Origin: Ceratorhiza oryzae-sativae
Taxonomy: Eukaryota; Basidiomycota; Agaricomycetes; Cantharellales; Ceratobasidiaceae
Direction: 5' to 3'
Assembly (NCBI GenBank): GCA_030998015.1
Contig: JARWMV010000232.1
Coordinates: 1,178,001-1,242,000, forward strand
Length of the DNA stretch: 64,000 nucleotides
Shown here: one piece after another, positions 1 through 10,984 of the stretch
Position numbering within the stretch: the stretch's first letter is position 1
Layout of the letters: each line of letters opens with the position of its first letter
The notes under the pieces: generated by a model
The model's input: the letters and a program-made list of their open reading frames with translations, nothing else
The model's database searches: none
What the model was told of the DNA's origin: nothing
Program-made: the position numbers and the translations under genes

Positions 1-309
1 GGTGAGGTTGTGGGACTGTGGAGCGCCCGAGGAGGGCGTTGATTGGGCGGTTGGCGGGGGATAGGCAAAGGGGCCGACCTGCTGGGCGGATTGGGGCTGC
101 TGCTGCTGCTGCTGTTGCTGGTGAGGGTGGGGGAGCTGCTGGGACTGGGTGTGCCAAGCGGTGGACTGGGACGACTGGAGCATCTGCTGCTGCTGGGAGT
201 GGTGTGCCGCCATCGAGTCGTGCATCGCAGGTGGGGCGAGCGGCGGTTGGGCAGACTGCGGCTGTACCTCTGGAGGGGTGGCCGCGAGATAGGTCGAAAA
301 GTCGTCCAT
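1..309 (-). CDS. Gln-rich protein, N-terminal fragment (runs off window)
   Basis: An open minus-strand frame begins at ATG 309-307 with MDDFSTYLAATPPEVQ and stays open for 103 codons to the window edge, so only the N-terminus is present. It is rich in Gln, Pro, Ser and His, with an uninterrupted run of seven Gln encoded by the CAG/CAA tract near 102-122. The composition is that of a disordered, low-complexity activation-type region as seen in many fungal transcription regulators, but no DNA-binding domain is visible, so no function is assigned. The plus strand is also open here, but its translation is a Leu/Gly mirror of the CAG repeats and reads as a shadow. An intron further downstream cannot be excluded. 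Confidence 0.6.
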   Translation of the reverse strand, partial: MDDFSTYLAATPPEVQPQSAQPPLAPPAMHDSMAAHHSQQQQMLQSSQSTAWHTQSQQLPHPHQQQQQQQQPQSAQQVGPFAYPPPTAQSTPSSGAPQSHNLT

Positions 310-1134
310 GGTGCGGAATATGTGTGGGCGAGCGGGCGGTCGCCGGCGGACGATGGGTGTGGGTTGCTCGGCGGCGCGCGTGACGGTGCTGGGTGGGACT
401 GGGGCGGCCGATGGTGGTGGCAGGCAGATAGGGCCGGACGCAGACCAGGATCGCAAGGAGCGCGCTGGGCCGGGTTGGTTCCGTGCCGACTGATGCCGAT
501 GGCTGGAATCCGCCAGCGATCCCGATGGTGGAACTCGCGCGGAACGCCGGACGCACCAGGCTGCACGCTTCGGGCCAAGCCCCACTCGTCGCGGTGGAGC
601 CACTCGAGCCCGCGTCCGGCGACGGCCGCCATGCCCTCCCCCGCGTCCCCCAGCGCTCTGGGGTCCGACCCAATCCCTCTCCCGGCACTGCAGATCGGAG
701 ACCCTGATCACACGGAGCCAGTCACGCTCGACGCATATATACGCCGTTCGACGTCATGCACACGCCTTTCGGGACCAGTCAGACACCAGCGCACTGATCT
801 ATCCTTTTCCATGCGAAACTCGACGTTGGACGCGCTCCATGGGCTGACGCGCTTTGGCGTCATCCATGACGTAGCCAAGCGCTTAGTTGATCGTGTACCC
901 ACTCATACGTCGATTGTTTACACCGCGTCGAGAACATGGGCAATTCGTCGTTGGCGCGTCCGCGGGGTAATTAGAGTTGATGACATCGCCAAACAAGGAA
1001 ATTGCGTACATTAATGGAAGTCATGTATTTACTATATCATCCGCACACCAGAATAAATGTTAACCAAGTAAAAACTCGTCAAAACGGCGCATATACCCCA
1101 AAAACAGAAACCGCCACCAGGCCATCGACCCCCA
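310..1134. other. Intergenic, probable upstream region of the Gln-rich gene
   Basis: No supported gene. The part next to 309 is GC-rich and the rest becomes AT-richer. A TATATA-like element lies near 735-741, about 420 bp upstream of the ATG at 309, which would fit only if there is a long or spliced 5' leader. A long plus-strand open frame crosses this stretch but has no recognisable motifs. Confidence 0.4.
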
Positions 1135-1657
1135 TCAGTTCTCATCTAAAAGATCCATAAACGGCGGCACACGTCCGTGTACATCCCCCGAGGCAACCGC
1201 CGGCCAGCCCGAGTAACGACCATAATTCGCAGCAGGTTTCCCTTGCGCATTTGTGTCAATTTCCACCTACCAAATCCACAGAGATCAGCCGCGATCCAGC
1301 GCAAAAGGCTCGCAAACTCACCCTTCTCCAAGCAACACGTTATACCGATCCTTCTTGATCTCGTGAAGCAACTGCAGCCGAGCAGCACGCAACGCTTTCC
1401 GGCACTGGTACCCCGTATGCATCTCAAATTCGTACCGCCCAGTAATCGTCTGCGATGAGATACGAATGATCTCGAGATCTGTGTGTATCCGCGCACGTAA
1501 AGAGCTGTGAGCTACCGACCCTGCACGACCCTGTCACCTACTCACCATGCTCATAGTAAACGGGGGTAGGACATGCTTCTTTGATATCCACAATATCCCA
1601 CGCACGCTGCTTTCGCGGCGCAGTTTTCAGTGTACACAAGATGATAGGCGGAGACAT
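1135..1657 (-). CDS. Small hypothetical protein, three exons
   Basis: Three minus-strand pieces splice plausibly. Exon 1 is 1657-1546 (begins MSPPIILCTLKTAPRKQRAW, then ...VDIKEACPTPVYYEH). Exon 2 is 1478-about 1322 (DLEIIRISSQTITGRYEFEM, then ...CRKALRAARLQLLHEIKKDR). A last exon starts at 1266. The exon 1/2 junction uses GTGAGT and CACAG and keeps frame. The 3' junction is uncertain: the best donor (GTGAGT after 1322) leads to a basic tail ending at 1146, while a weaker GTGTTG donor leads to a more protein-like tail ending PPFMDLLDEN at 1135. I do not recognise the family. It could be the 3' part of the gene at 1718-2475, 60 bp upstream on the same strand, but the frame does not carry across without an extra change. 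Confidence 0.45.
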
Positions 1658-1717
1658 TCCGAAAAAAAACAAAAACGAGGGTCGGCCGTGTCCTGGGCAA
1701 GGGCGAATGAAATGAAT

Positions 1718-2475
1718 TTACTCTTGCGTGCCAGCAGGGATTCGGCCGAGGATCGCACAAGACTTGAAGATCGCAGCCAATGCCGGGCTCGTTGGGCGTA
1801 CACTGCCCATGCGCATGTCCTTAAACACGCATCGTGTCTCCAACCCACACCTCGACTGAGGCTGGCGCGCTCGAAAACAGCCCAACCATGTCCCGCCCGA
1901 GACCTGCCCCAATGTCCCATAGTCGTCCAGACGTTGATCCCAACAGAATGCGGGGGGGAAACTCTGAAGCGATAATATATCATTCGGTCACAGGCCCGCA
2001 AGTCCTTCCAGAGCGTTACGCCGGTCGACCGAACGGGTAGTCGTCGCAATTCATTCCCCCACCCTAGTTGATCGTGCGGGGAGAACAGATCCAACCCAGC
2101 CGAGCGTCCGGCCTGCACATCCGATACCTCGTCCGGTCCATCGCGATGCGAGATCTTTTTCCTTCCAGTCCAAAACGCTTCGACTTACCTGTCGCAGGGG
2201 CTGATGGTGCACAAGCTTGCGTGACTGCTCAACCTGAAAGCGTACTGACAAATACCGGATTCCAGCGCATGTGAGCATGCGTTGGACCTCGATTGCGGCG
2301 CCATCGCACACGTCTGAGATCCTAAAGTTGGGGCAACACTCCACAGTTGAGGTAGCCAATACTCCACGCGAGCGAAACCAGAAACTCACATTCCCTTGTT
2401 TGGACCGAGGGCCCAGGCTGGTCTTTGTGCCCTGTCGTAGTAGCTCAGGAGGTTCTTCGGAATGAATATGCACAT
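1718..2475 (-). CDS. Hypothetical protein, multi-exon
   Basis: Proposed model from ATG 2475: exon 1 begins MCIFIPKNLLSYYDRAQRPA and ends at a GTGAGT donor. The next exon contains DVCDGAAIEVQRMLTCAGIR and ends at GTAAGT. The third contains SAGLDLFSPHDQLGWGNELR and ends at a GTAACG donor near 2020. The last reads from SFPPAFCWDQRLDDYG to ...ILGRIPAGTQE and the stop at 1720-1718. All four pieces join in frame through introns of about 55-76 nt with CTAG/CAG/TCAG acceptors, which supports a real gene. No known domain is recognised. It may be lineage-specific and could be joined to the gene just downstream. Confidence 0.4.
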
Positions 2476-2979
2476 GGTGTGCGTATGGAGTGAGTGGAAA
2501 GGTAGACAATGTGCCAATACACACGCTATCGTTCCGGTTCAGTCGTAAAACTTGCAATGCTGTGGGGTACTCTTGTCACGGTGCATACTAGACATGTGTC
2601 GAATCAATCGGGCGGGTTCGGGTGGGTTCAAGGAACTTGAACAGCCCCGTGAGATAGTCCGGCCTGGAACGCAAGGCACATTGCAGAAAACGGGTTCAGA
2701 CAAGTCACGGAAACCCTTTGGCGCAGGAACAGAATCGACTTGCCTCCTGTCGTTTACATAGTCTCCGTTGCTAGCAGCCGACACGGTCGATGATGACAAC
2801 TGAGCGTTTCTGGTCGCAACGACATGATGCACTAATAGATTACGCGATGAAAGATAAATCGAATTGAATTCACAGCAGTATATCAAGGCATGCCACTCCT
2901 GGAAGACATGTCAACTCAGTTCACCAAACAACATTTGATCGCACTGACCAGGTGAGTACAATAGCTAAAGGCACATGGT
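2476..2979. other. Intergenic, no gene supported
   Basis: Between the hypothetical gene and the SnoaL-like gene. A short plus-strand frame from about 2890 (MPLLEDMSTQFTKQ) ends at a GTGAGT near 2951 and looks exon-like, but it has no continuation that avoids the antisense gene at 2980. I see nothing else. Confidence 0.3.
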
Positions 2980-3684
2980 CTACAGTAGGCTCATGGCCTT
3001 GGGAAAGGTAAGCTACACTTTGGGTGAGTATAGTTCGCAAACAGGCGTGAAAAACGGACGCACAGAGTTACCCTAGCGACTTTCCAAACACCATTAACCT
3101 TTTCAAACTTCCAATCATATTCGCCTTTAACGGTAATCGCGTGCGCCTCGTCATCTGGGATAACCGTCACGACTGCGGACGACTGCGCCGTTGCCGATGT
3201 GGAGGCTGCGCTTTCAACCACAACCCTAATGTTCGACATTAGGATCTGGCACCCTCGTCCTCGTCCTCCCAAGCTGACAACTCGTCAGACCTTATCGCAC
3301 GAGAACAAAATCAATCAATAGACACGTACAGTGTAAGAGCCCATTGCATCTTGCCATTGCGGCCATGGTGGAGACCCAATCTATTTACCCACGGAAAGAT
3401 CAGCCTTTATACTCAAGGACAACACTGACGTCATGGAACAAATACAGCAAGGTCTGGACTCACAGGTGCAAGTTGCTGACACCATCTTCCGTGAAAAGAG
3501 ATTCCCATTTAACGTCGTCCTCGACAGTTGCATCCTTGCCAAAGCAGCGGTCGTGAAAATGGGCGTAATCCTGAATAAGGTTATACAAAATTCGTTCGTT
3601 GGCTCGGGCGCCGGACTTTTGCTGTGTCTCTATCAACTGAGCTTCAAGAGGCGAAGTTGTGTTTTGGAGGGCGGAATCCAACAT
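2980..3684 (-). CDS. SnoaL-like/NTF2-fold domain protein
   Basis: Four exons join in frame. Exon 1 contains NLIQDYAHFHDRCFGKDATV and VKWESLFTEDGVSNLHL and ends at GTGAGT near 3461. Exon 2 is short: LGLHHGRNGKMQWALTL. Exon 3 has NIRVVVESAASTSATAQSSA, TVIPDDEAHAITVKGEYDW and FEKVNGVWKVAR. A tiny last exon gives AMSLL and the stop at 2982-2980. The pattern W..LFTEDG, a G.H.GR.GK..W turn, a central variable strand and a terminal Y.W.F...NG.WK(V/I)(A/R) strand is typical of the SnoaL-like fold, about 140-150 residues. Such proteins are small cone-shaped enzymes or ligand binders, and the substrate here is unknown. Start chosen at ATG 3684 (MLDSALQNTTSPLEAQ); an in-frame ATG at 3753 would add 23 residues. 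Confidence 0.72.
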
Positions 3685-4749
3685 TTTGAAAGGCGAGCAA
3701 TAGCTGGCTGTTCTTGGAGACGAGGGTCCTGCGTTGGTCGCGACAATAAACAACCAAGTGGTTCAAGCAAGTGTCGAGGTAGTGAGCGAGTTGGACCGTT
3801 TTTGCGTTAGGAACGCGATTTATATGTGTTCATTTCAAAAGCTGTTTGCCAAGCTAGGTACCATCGGGTGTACACTCCAATGGTCAAGCGGTTGTTGCAA
3901 GAGTCATTCTGCCATATGATTATTTAGCCTGAGATTGCGAACAGGCGGGCAAGGCGCAAGAACCACTGTTGCCTACATACGCCAATTGTATGCGGATACA
4001 AATCACCAAGTTCGCCATGGGGCACTGAAACCCGGAGACTGGCCATATCCAAATTCAGATTAGTGTACCCGCGCGCGGGTGGCCGACGTTGGCCGAATTG
4101 ACCTTCTGGCCTGAACCCTGTTCGTCGCTCAACAGTTCCTATGAGAGAGCCCAACTATTTATGTCCAGACTATGACAGTAGTTGAATGTAGACAAGATCC
4201 CTCTGAGTTTTTACCACAGGGACCGAAAGGGCCTCTTGTAGTCTCCTGTATTTCGATTTCCGGCTGAATGGACAGGCTCGAATCTGTCGGAATCCCTCGA
4301 CGGTAGAGGATAATGACTAGTTTGAGAGCTGAACTTGATTTTTTAATGGGCACAGGTCTAAGGAAAATCTTTCAACTAGCTACGTAGAGTAAAGGCGGTC
4401 TTGATCGACGAGTTTTATACAAGCCCACACAAGAGCTCGAGCTTCTAGTCCCGTCCCAAGTTAGCAGCTGGCTAGGACTCGAGACAAGAACTAGTCGCTT
4501 AAAGGACAGTATTGAGACAAATTTTCCAATGTATATGGAATTTTTTTTCGAGAGTGACGCAAGGCTAATGCAAGGTTGAGTAGACGTCAGGGGCAACCAA
4601 TTGTAGAATATCATCACTCAAGGACGGTGATGAGCAGCTCCAAACGTTACTGTACACCGTAACACATCCCGAAACAATTTCGCAAGAGAAAATAATTATG
4701 TCGCCGTAAAAGACCCCCCAAATCCTGCTCACTTACGACGTGAGAGTAT
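3685..4749. other. Intergenic, no gene supported
   Basis: About 1.1 kb between the SnoaL-like gene and RAD52. Only short, motif-free frames occur on either strand. No repeat, tRNA or transposon feature was recognised. Confidence 0.35.
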
Positions 4750-6509
4750 CTACGAAGTGCGTTGTCTCTTTTGCCCAACAGGCTCAGGAGGGGCGGTTCT
4801 CTTATCACCTGCTGTATTCCTGGGACCGGGGCCACCACCGCGAATGGCATCGGCAAGACGAATCTTTGTGGGGCGTGTTGGATTTGGTTCGAGGATTCAG
4901 GATTTGGGGTCGTGCTGGAGGAGCCCGGTTCGGGGCGGCTTGATGTAAGGCACTCAGCATTCGAGTCGCTCACAGGTTTCTGACCGGGTTGCGCAGAAGG
5001 TGACCGGCGGTTTTCTGAAGGAGCCTCGACATTCTGCGGGGCAGGTGCCGACGGCACCTCGGTACATCCATATCTATTTCACCTGGCAGTATGTTGTCAA
5101 AGAAGGCATCATCTTCTGAACCATATATGCTGCCTTCTAGGGCAAGCTCTCCAGCCAGTTGATTATCGAATAGCCTGGGACCAGAATCTGTTCGTTGTAG
5201 CTGGGGTGGAGCTGCTTGGATCGTTGTTAGTGGTTCCGAAGGTGACATATGCCTGACGGAAGCGCTTGAAGTCGAAGCACCAACATTCGTTGCTGTGTTG
5301 AGTGGGGCATTCTGTTCTTGTGCCCGGCGAAGAGCGCTTGCCAGACCTGTCGCTCGAGTAGTCGAACTATTAGGGTGTTCTACCGAGGTATCAGGGGTCG
5401 GGTTTTGAACAGTGCGGTTGGTGATAGGGGTGGATGTCGAGCGGAGATGGATTTCCGACAGGTCGATGCATAGTTGTATTAGCCAGTTGATTATGTGGGG
5501 AAGAAGATATTGAAGGTTGGGGGCACCTCCAGGAATAGGCATAGTCGGAACTGGACCTGCTAAATCTGGGCGACGGTGCAAAGCGTCCTTGTCAAGTTTG
5601 ACCTAGAAAAATCAAGGTCACATCGTGAACATCAGAGAATAATCGATCAACCCACAGCCGGAGCTTTGATCTTTAAAATATCGGCGGCATACTGCTTGTC
5701 GTAGAGGCAGTTCCCGAGCAAATTTCCGAAATTGCGAAGTGTACGCTTCAGTCCATCAGTCACTGCCTCTTTCTTACACTGATAAGTGACAATCAGTCAC
5801 ACTACGTAAAGTATTAAAGCATAGATGCACACCTTGTCCAAAGCGATGCCTTTACCTCGTGCGTTTTCGAGTGCCCCAAATCCAACATCCTCATGGAATG
5901 CACCGTCCCGCAATGTCACGCGTATGATGGCAGACACTCCAACATTGTATCGTTGTGTACCTTCATTGTAATCAATCTGGAATGAAAGGGTCAACAAGTT
6001 GAAAGGGTTCATCTAGCATAGGACTCGCATAGTCGGTAGTGATGGACAAAACGGACGAAGACCATCCATTGAAACCAAACACTTCGTTGGCGAGATTGAT
6101 GACCTTCCATCCTTCAGCATAAGTAAGCTTAGGTCCTGCACACCGGCGCCGTCAGGTCAAGTATAATTGGTACAGTAATAGGTCACACCTCCGCCAGGAC
6201 CGGGTCGCTGAGAAATAAATCTGCAAAATCGGTGTTACACGAGTGCGCCACCGGGGCAATAAAGTACATACTCTGGTCCAAGCTTCCTATTCAATTTTGC
6301 CTGCATCTCTGCCACTGATCTGCAGAAGAAAAATTGCTGAAAGCAGTCATTTGTGACAGATTCCCATGAGCTGCGGGCGAGTAACCATGGTGGAACATGT
6401 CGGTCCGTTGTGTACCAAAGGCCGGCGTTGATGCCCGACGGCTCTGGTCGAAGCTTTCCAAGAGGTGCGAGGAGAGCGCATGATTCATAGACATGGTCGT
6501 ATTATTCAT
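4750..6509 (-). CDS. RAD52: Rad52/Rad22-family recombination mediator
   Basis: The protein anneals single strands and loads Rad51 in homologous recombination in the nucleus. Exons in order encode an N-terminal tail, then [20 protein letters not shown] and [20 protein letters not shown], then [20 protein letters not shown] with [16 protein letters not shown], then [20 protein letters not shown]. That series is the conserved Rad52 ring/DNA-binding domain in the right order with short introns. The C-terminal half is disordered and Ser/Pro/Thr-rich. Its frame changes twice: near 5055-5070 and again between about 4880 and 4975. The frame ending VGQKRQRTS at 4752-4750 looks like a genuine Rad52 C-terminus (basic KR patch), so the gene is drawn to that stop. 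Very short introns or indels must account for the changes. Start at ATG 6509 ([12 protein letters not shown]); ATGs at 6494 and 6488 are also possible. Confidence 0.9.
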
Positions 6510-6804
6510 TATGATACGCCAATAAATCAAGAGTATCAAAAGCAAGAGCCAGCGGATGGAGCAGGATCCGTGAGGTGGTGGTGGCTCTCAAGGCAGCGCG
6601 ATCAGGTCACATGACTTTGGTGGGCTGAGTCAAATGTTTGCATATGCTGGCCAGTAGCATTCCAAATGTGTTTTCCTGGTAGACTCACTTTGGATTTGTG
6701 ACAGATAGGAAATATTGAACAAAATATATTACGCGTAGTCTAAGCAAGCAACAGAGAGCACAAGAGGTATAATCCCAACACAACAAATACAAAGAAAAGA
6801 AAAA

Positions 6805-8070
6805 TTACTCCGGCTTGCGACTAACTACGAGATACATTGGGGTGAAGAGTTTTTTCTGGCCACCACGGACCAACGCGTCGGCGGCTGTCTTCAGTGCCTC
6901 GCCAACATCATAAGTGCCCTTGGGCACAAGTCCAACCATCTCGAGGACCTTGACGGTAGATTGGGTGACAATCTTGCCGCTCCAAGACATTCGCCAGACG
7001 GTGATGTAGTCCCACACGGTTTGTGCCTTCCAATGTCTCCCTCGAGAGGATAGTACCAGGGGATGGGATCCGGGCGGTCAGCCAAGTCCTCCTCGTGTAA
7101 GATCTCAAACCCAACGTTCTTCAACGCCTGGCGAGCCTGCTTGATGGTGCGCATCTCAGGGATACCATCACCAACTTCAATGCCGTGAGCAATATCCTTG
7201 TGCTCAGGGATGGATGGGTCCCAGGCATCAGTCATGCACCACTCGTAGACACCGAACTAGAAAAGCAGTACATTAGGCAATGTATAATAACGCATTAAAT
7301 CAACTTACAATTCCTCCAGGCTTGAGGACTTTTTTGATCTCTCCATACACACCTTCCCAGGTAGGAGCATGTACGGTAGCCTCGATAGCATAGACTTGAC
7401 GCCTCATCAGTAAAAATCCTCGACAAACCAGCAGAAGGGGAACCTACCAGCATCAAACGTTCCTCACCAAACTGCTCGCTAAGCTTCATGAAGTCACCCT
7501 TCACAAACTGAACCTGACCAGACAAGCCAGCCTTCTCAGTGTACTTGCGGGCGCGTCCAATTTGGAAGTCATTGTTGTTCAAGCCGGTGATATTGGCATC
7601 CGTGAACCTCGCAATCTCACGGGCGGGTCCACCAACGCCGCATCCGACGTCGAGAACGCGCATACCAGGCTTGATATGCATCATCGAGGCGAGGTAGTGC
7701 TCATGGCGAGCGAGCTACAATCGAAAATGAGCATATGGTCAAAGCTAACGTCTTTAACGAAGACTCACCGACTGCAAAAACGCCTCGCCCTTGTAGAACC
7801 TCGAAAAATGGAAGCTCTGGGACCAGCCGTACTCGTACAGCTCAGTAGCACCATCATAGTAGCCTATGATCGAGAAAAAAATAAGCTACTGTCTCTCGAG
7901 TGAAAAAAAAATCCCGCGTGGCGCCTACCGTTGATGACATCCTTGTAGTTGTCGACACGGTTCTGCTTGTGGACATCACCGTCCTGGGCTGAATCCTTGT
8001 CCCAGAAGGCGGTATAGTTGGCCACGCGCGACTTGACGCGGCCGTCATCGAGGGTCTCGGAGTTGGACAT
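6805..8070 (-). CDS. ERG6: Sterol 24-C-methyltransferase
   Basis: The enzyme transfers a methyl group from S-adenosylmethionine to C-24 of the sterol side chain in ergosterol synthesis (ER/lipid droplet). It starts at ATG 8070 ([20 protein letters not shown]). The order is [20 protein letters not shown] (sterol-binding region I), the SAM motif [19 protein letters not shown], then [13 protein letters not shown], a C-terminal [20 protein letters not shown] region, and the end [14 protein letters not shown]. Length is about 340 residues, as usual. Introns near 7900, 7730, 7420 and 7290 are well formed. At about 7031 the frame breaks between ...LEGDI and [12 protein letters not shown]: one base is missing and no splice site can repair it. 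Read literally the gene is truncated, but the intact downstream frame suggests a sequence error. Confidence 0.95.
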
Positions 8071-8462
8071 GGCTTGGGAGCTATTGCACGACGGTGAGCA
8101 CAGAGTATGTTACGGCGTAGGGGGAACTCACAAGTAGGAATGAGGGATGGGGGTGGAGAGAGTGAGGTGGAGGGAGAGTGGAAGGGGGTGGAGTCCGCAA
8201 GGCGCAAGCACGCGGTTTAAATGCGCGCAGCGGCAAATACGTTTTTTTACAATCGAACGAGTTTTCATGCCGCGACGCGCGCAAAGCAAACACAAACATA
8301 GCATTAGGTAAGTCCGGCCAATTCTGTGTCATGAAGCGCATACATTCAATCTTCGGCTTCTCGATCATGCCTTCTGCTTGCTCTGCAGCGATCCAACGTT
8401 GCGCCAATGATTTTGTGACATTGATTTAATTATGGCTACAACAATCCGGTCAATATTTTGGG
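8071..8462. promoter_or_regulatory. Upstream region of ERG6 / downstream of MAK5
   Basis: A 392-bp gap holding the ERG6 promoter and the MAK5 3' end. The stretch just upstream of the ERG6 ATG is pyrimidine-rich on the coding strand (CCACTCTCC/CTCCACC tracts near 8150-8190), a common feature of basidiomycete promoters. No specific operator could be identified. Confidence 0.35.
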
Positions 8463-10984
8463 TCATGTCTTTCGGGCTATATCCTCCACTGCAGAAACTT
8501 TGGGTAACCCAAGCATATCCTTGTGGCTCTGTGAGCCGACGAGGTCATCCACAATAGCTCTGCTCCCAGAAGTAATGTATTTCCTCGATATACCTCGCGC
8601 AACGAGGGGCTCGGCGAGCAGGTCCCGAAGTTCCTGTTTGAGCTGGTGTGCCTTGGCCGAGTTCTTCTTTGCTTGGCGGGATTGCTCGTTTTCCGCCCTA
8701 CTAGTCTGTTAGCCAACTTGTCAATAAAATACAAGCGCATGGATGCTCACTCCGCGTCTGAATCCAACTCGATTTCAAGAGCGTCGGCAGTCTCTTTGAG
8801 ACAGTTCTTCTCGTGGTTATCCTTCTTGACCTTGTGCTGAGCACCGTCGATCTGTCTCGCAAGCTGTACTCGCTTTTTTAATCGGTCGAGGATATCATGT
8901 TCGATGGGCATCTCAGGAATAGCCTCGGCTTCACCATTCATCAGCCTCTGGCCCCAATGACCGATACACCCACACTCACTTCTTTTCAGACTCTCCATCA
9001 ATCCCTTCATAATCCCTCGCTCATTTGGCGCAACAAGCAACAAGCTGAACCCTTCACGCTGAGCTCGCGCGGTTCGACCGTTCCGATGAACATACGCGTC
9101 GGCCGTACGCGGAAGCTGGTAGTGTATGACGTGATCAACAGAAGGAATATCCAGCCCACGCGCTGCTACGTCTGTAGCGATCAAAACTGCTGATGGGTTC
9201 GACTTGAACCTGTGAATTGGATTGATCGTGGGTAACGTGGCATGTGATTCAACGAGGGAAAAATCAATTACCGGTCCAAGTTTTTTAAACGTTGCCGTTG
9301 CTGCAATTGGGAATGCAGTGGAAAGCTTTGACTTGGAGAAGCTCCATAATGGGCGTGAGGCGCCGGATGCCGTCTATGGACCCAACAAACACCAAAGAAC
9401 GGCCGGGATATCGAAGAAGAAAGTAGTATAGATAAAAGTCCTAGAGCCAAGTTGAAGCATTGCACCATCTGTATTGAGCTCAACTACTTGCCTTGTCGCC
9501 AGACACGCATTCGATCGACTCTCTTTGAGCGTCGAGACCTTTCCGTATTCTGGACTGAGATCAATGATCTTGGGTTCAGGATCACGGAAATCGAGCTTCA
9601 TCAACAAATCATCTACGTTGCTGGGTCAGTGTGCTGATAAATGCTCAGATTTGGTTCCGCCCACCCAGCGTCGAGCTATTTTTATTGTTCGACTTTTTTC
9701 GTGCTGAACGACGAGACAAGTTGACCTGCAAATCCTTACTGAGGGTAGCGAGAACACATAGGTTTGCATCTTTTCGTTGGCCGGAGCGGATTCTACAGCG
9801 TCTGCATCGGCAGCCGCAAAGACTGGGTCATCAGCCAAAGCTTCGGGAGTTTCTCTACACCCAAAATGTTAATTTGAGTGGTAAAGCAAGGCGAAGCAAG
9901 AGCATACGATTCGCGTTTGCGTGCAGTGAGCTTGACAATGTTGTCTAATTCTTGAAAGTGACCCGTTTCGACCATGCGATCTGCTTCATCAAGCACAAAA
10001 GCGTACGTTTCGGATTTGGCGAGCTAGGTTATCGTCCTGGTTGTGACATGATTAAAAAGGAGTAGCAGATTTTTGAATATGAAGACTTGCCTCGCCCAAT
10101 ACATCCCACAGTCGTCCGGGAGTAGCCACAATAATGTCTGCTCCTCGCTCGAGCACCCGTCGTTGCTTTTGCAAACTCAAGCCCCCGACAATCGCGACTG
10201 CGCTCACACGAGGGACTCCGTTCTCGCCTTTAACGTTGCCTACGACAGCTCTGAGGTGCTCGCACACTTGCAGCGCCAGTTCACGGGTAGGTGCCAGGAT
10301 GAGCGCCGCGAGTTCTCTCTTTCGATTTGGTTGGGAGAGGATGTAGTGCAAGATGGGCAGAGCGTATGCGAGCGTCTTTCCAGAGCCTGTTTCGGCCACA
10401 CCGATAATGTCACGTCCTTCTCGTGCGGGCGGGAGGGCAGCCTTTTGGATAGGCGTGGGAGATTTGAATGAGAGGGAGAGTAGACTTTGGGAAATGGCGG
10501 GGTGCAAGGTGTAGGCAGCCCATTCGGGGAGGAGCGAGTCGTCGAATTTGGGCCCAGGAGCCGGGGCCGAGATTGAAGCCTTGGCACCTGACCTCTGGGT
10601 CGATGGTTTGCTTGCGCTCGGCTTGTTGAATGATTTGTCCCGTTTCTGTGGATTGTCAGACCGGGAGCATTGGGACGGAGAGGGACCTACTATGAGCTTT
10701 GCAACACGAGCTCCACCGGCGGCTTCTACGTACTCGACATCGACATCGTCGATCTCTTCGATTGTCAACAGTCCTCCGTCGTGGTCGAGACCACCTCCGA
10801 GCATGGCACCCGCGGGGCGAGCGACCTTGCGCCAGGGGAGACCATCGTCCTCCGAGCCAGAGTTGTCGGAAGCAGGCTCTTCTGGAGCGGCGCGTGTGCG
10901 TTTGCGGCTGGATGCGACAGATGCCCTTTGCTTGCGCTTGAGCGCACGGGGCGTGAGCTTGTCGGGCAGGGCGACGGCGTCCAT
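8463..10984 (-). CDS. MAK5: DEAD-box ATP-dependent RNA helicase, MAK5/DDX24 type
   Basis: A nucleolar RNA helicase for 60S ribosomal subunit assembly. It starts at ATG 10984 ([20 protein letters not shown]); the upstream ATG at 11020 is less likely. After an acidic/basic N-terminus come the Q motif ([13 protein letters not shown]), motif I AETGSGKT, Ia [10 protein letters not shown], Ib TPGRL, motif II LDEADRM, and the C-terminal helicase core with [20 protein letters not shown] and HRNGRTAR. The tail has a basic ALEIELDSD segment and ends ...[14 protein letters not shown]. The wide spacing between Q motif and core and the long tail with [20 protein letters not shown] fit the MAK5/DDX24 branch. 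At about 9750 the SAT motif (III) is broken: the DNA reads VFS-LPSVR, while one added base restores [11 protein letters not shown]. Its divergent neighbour starts 258 bp away. Confidence 0.93.

Noticed and set aside
43..1014. A 323-codon plus-strand open frame rich in Leu, Gly, Arg and Trp
   Set aside because: Its first part mirrors the CAG/Gln repeats of the minus-strand gene. The rest has no conserved motif and lies in a GC-rich stretch where chance open frames are expected.
2890..2951. Short plus-strand exon-like frame ending at a GTGAGT
   Set aside because: No continuation is possible without running antisense into the SnoaL-like gene, and there is no supporting domain.
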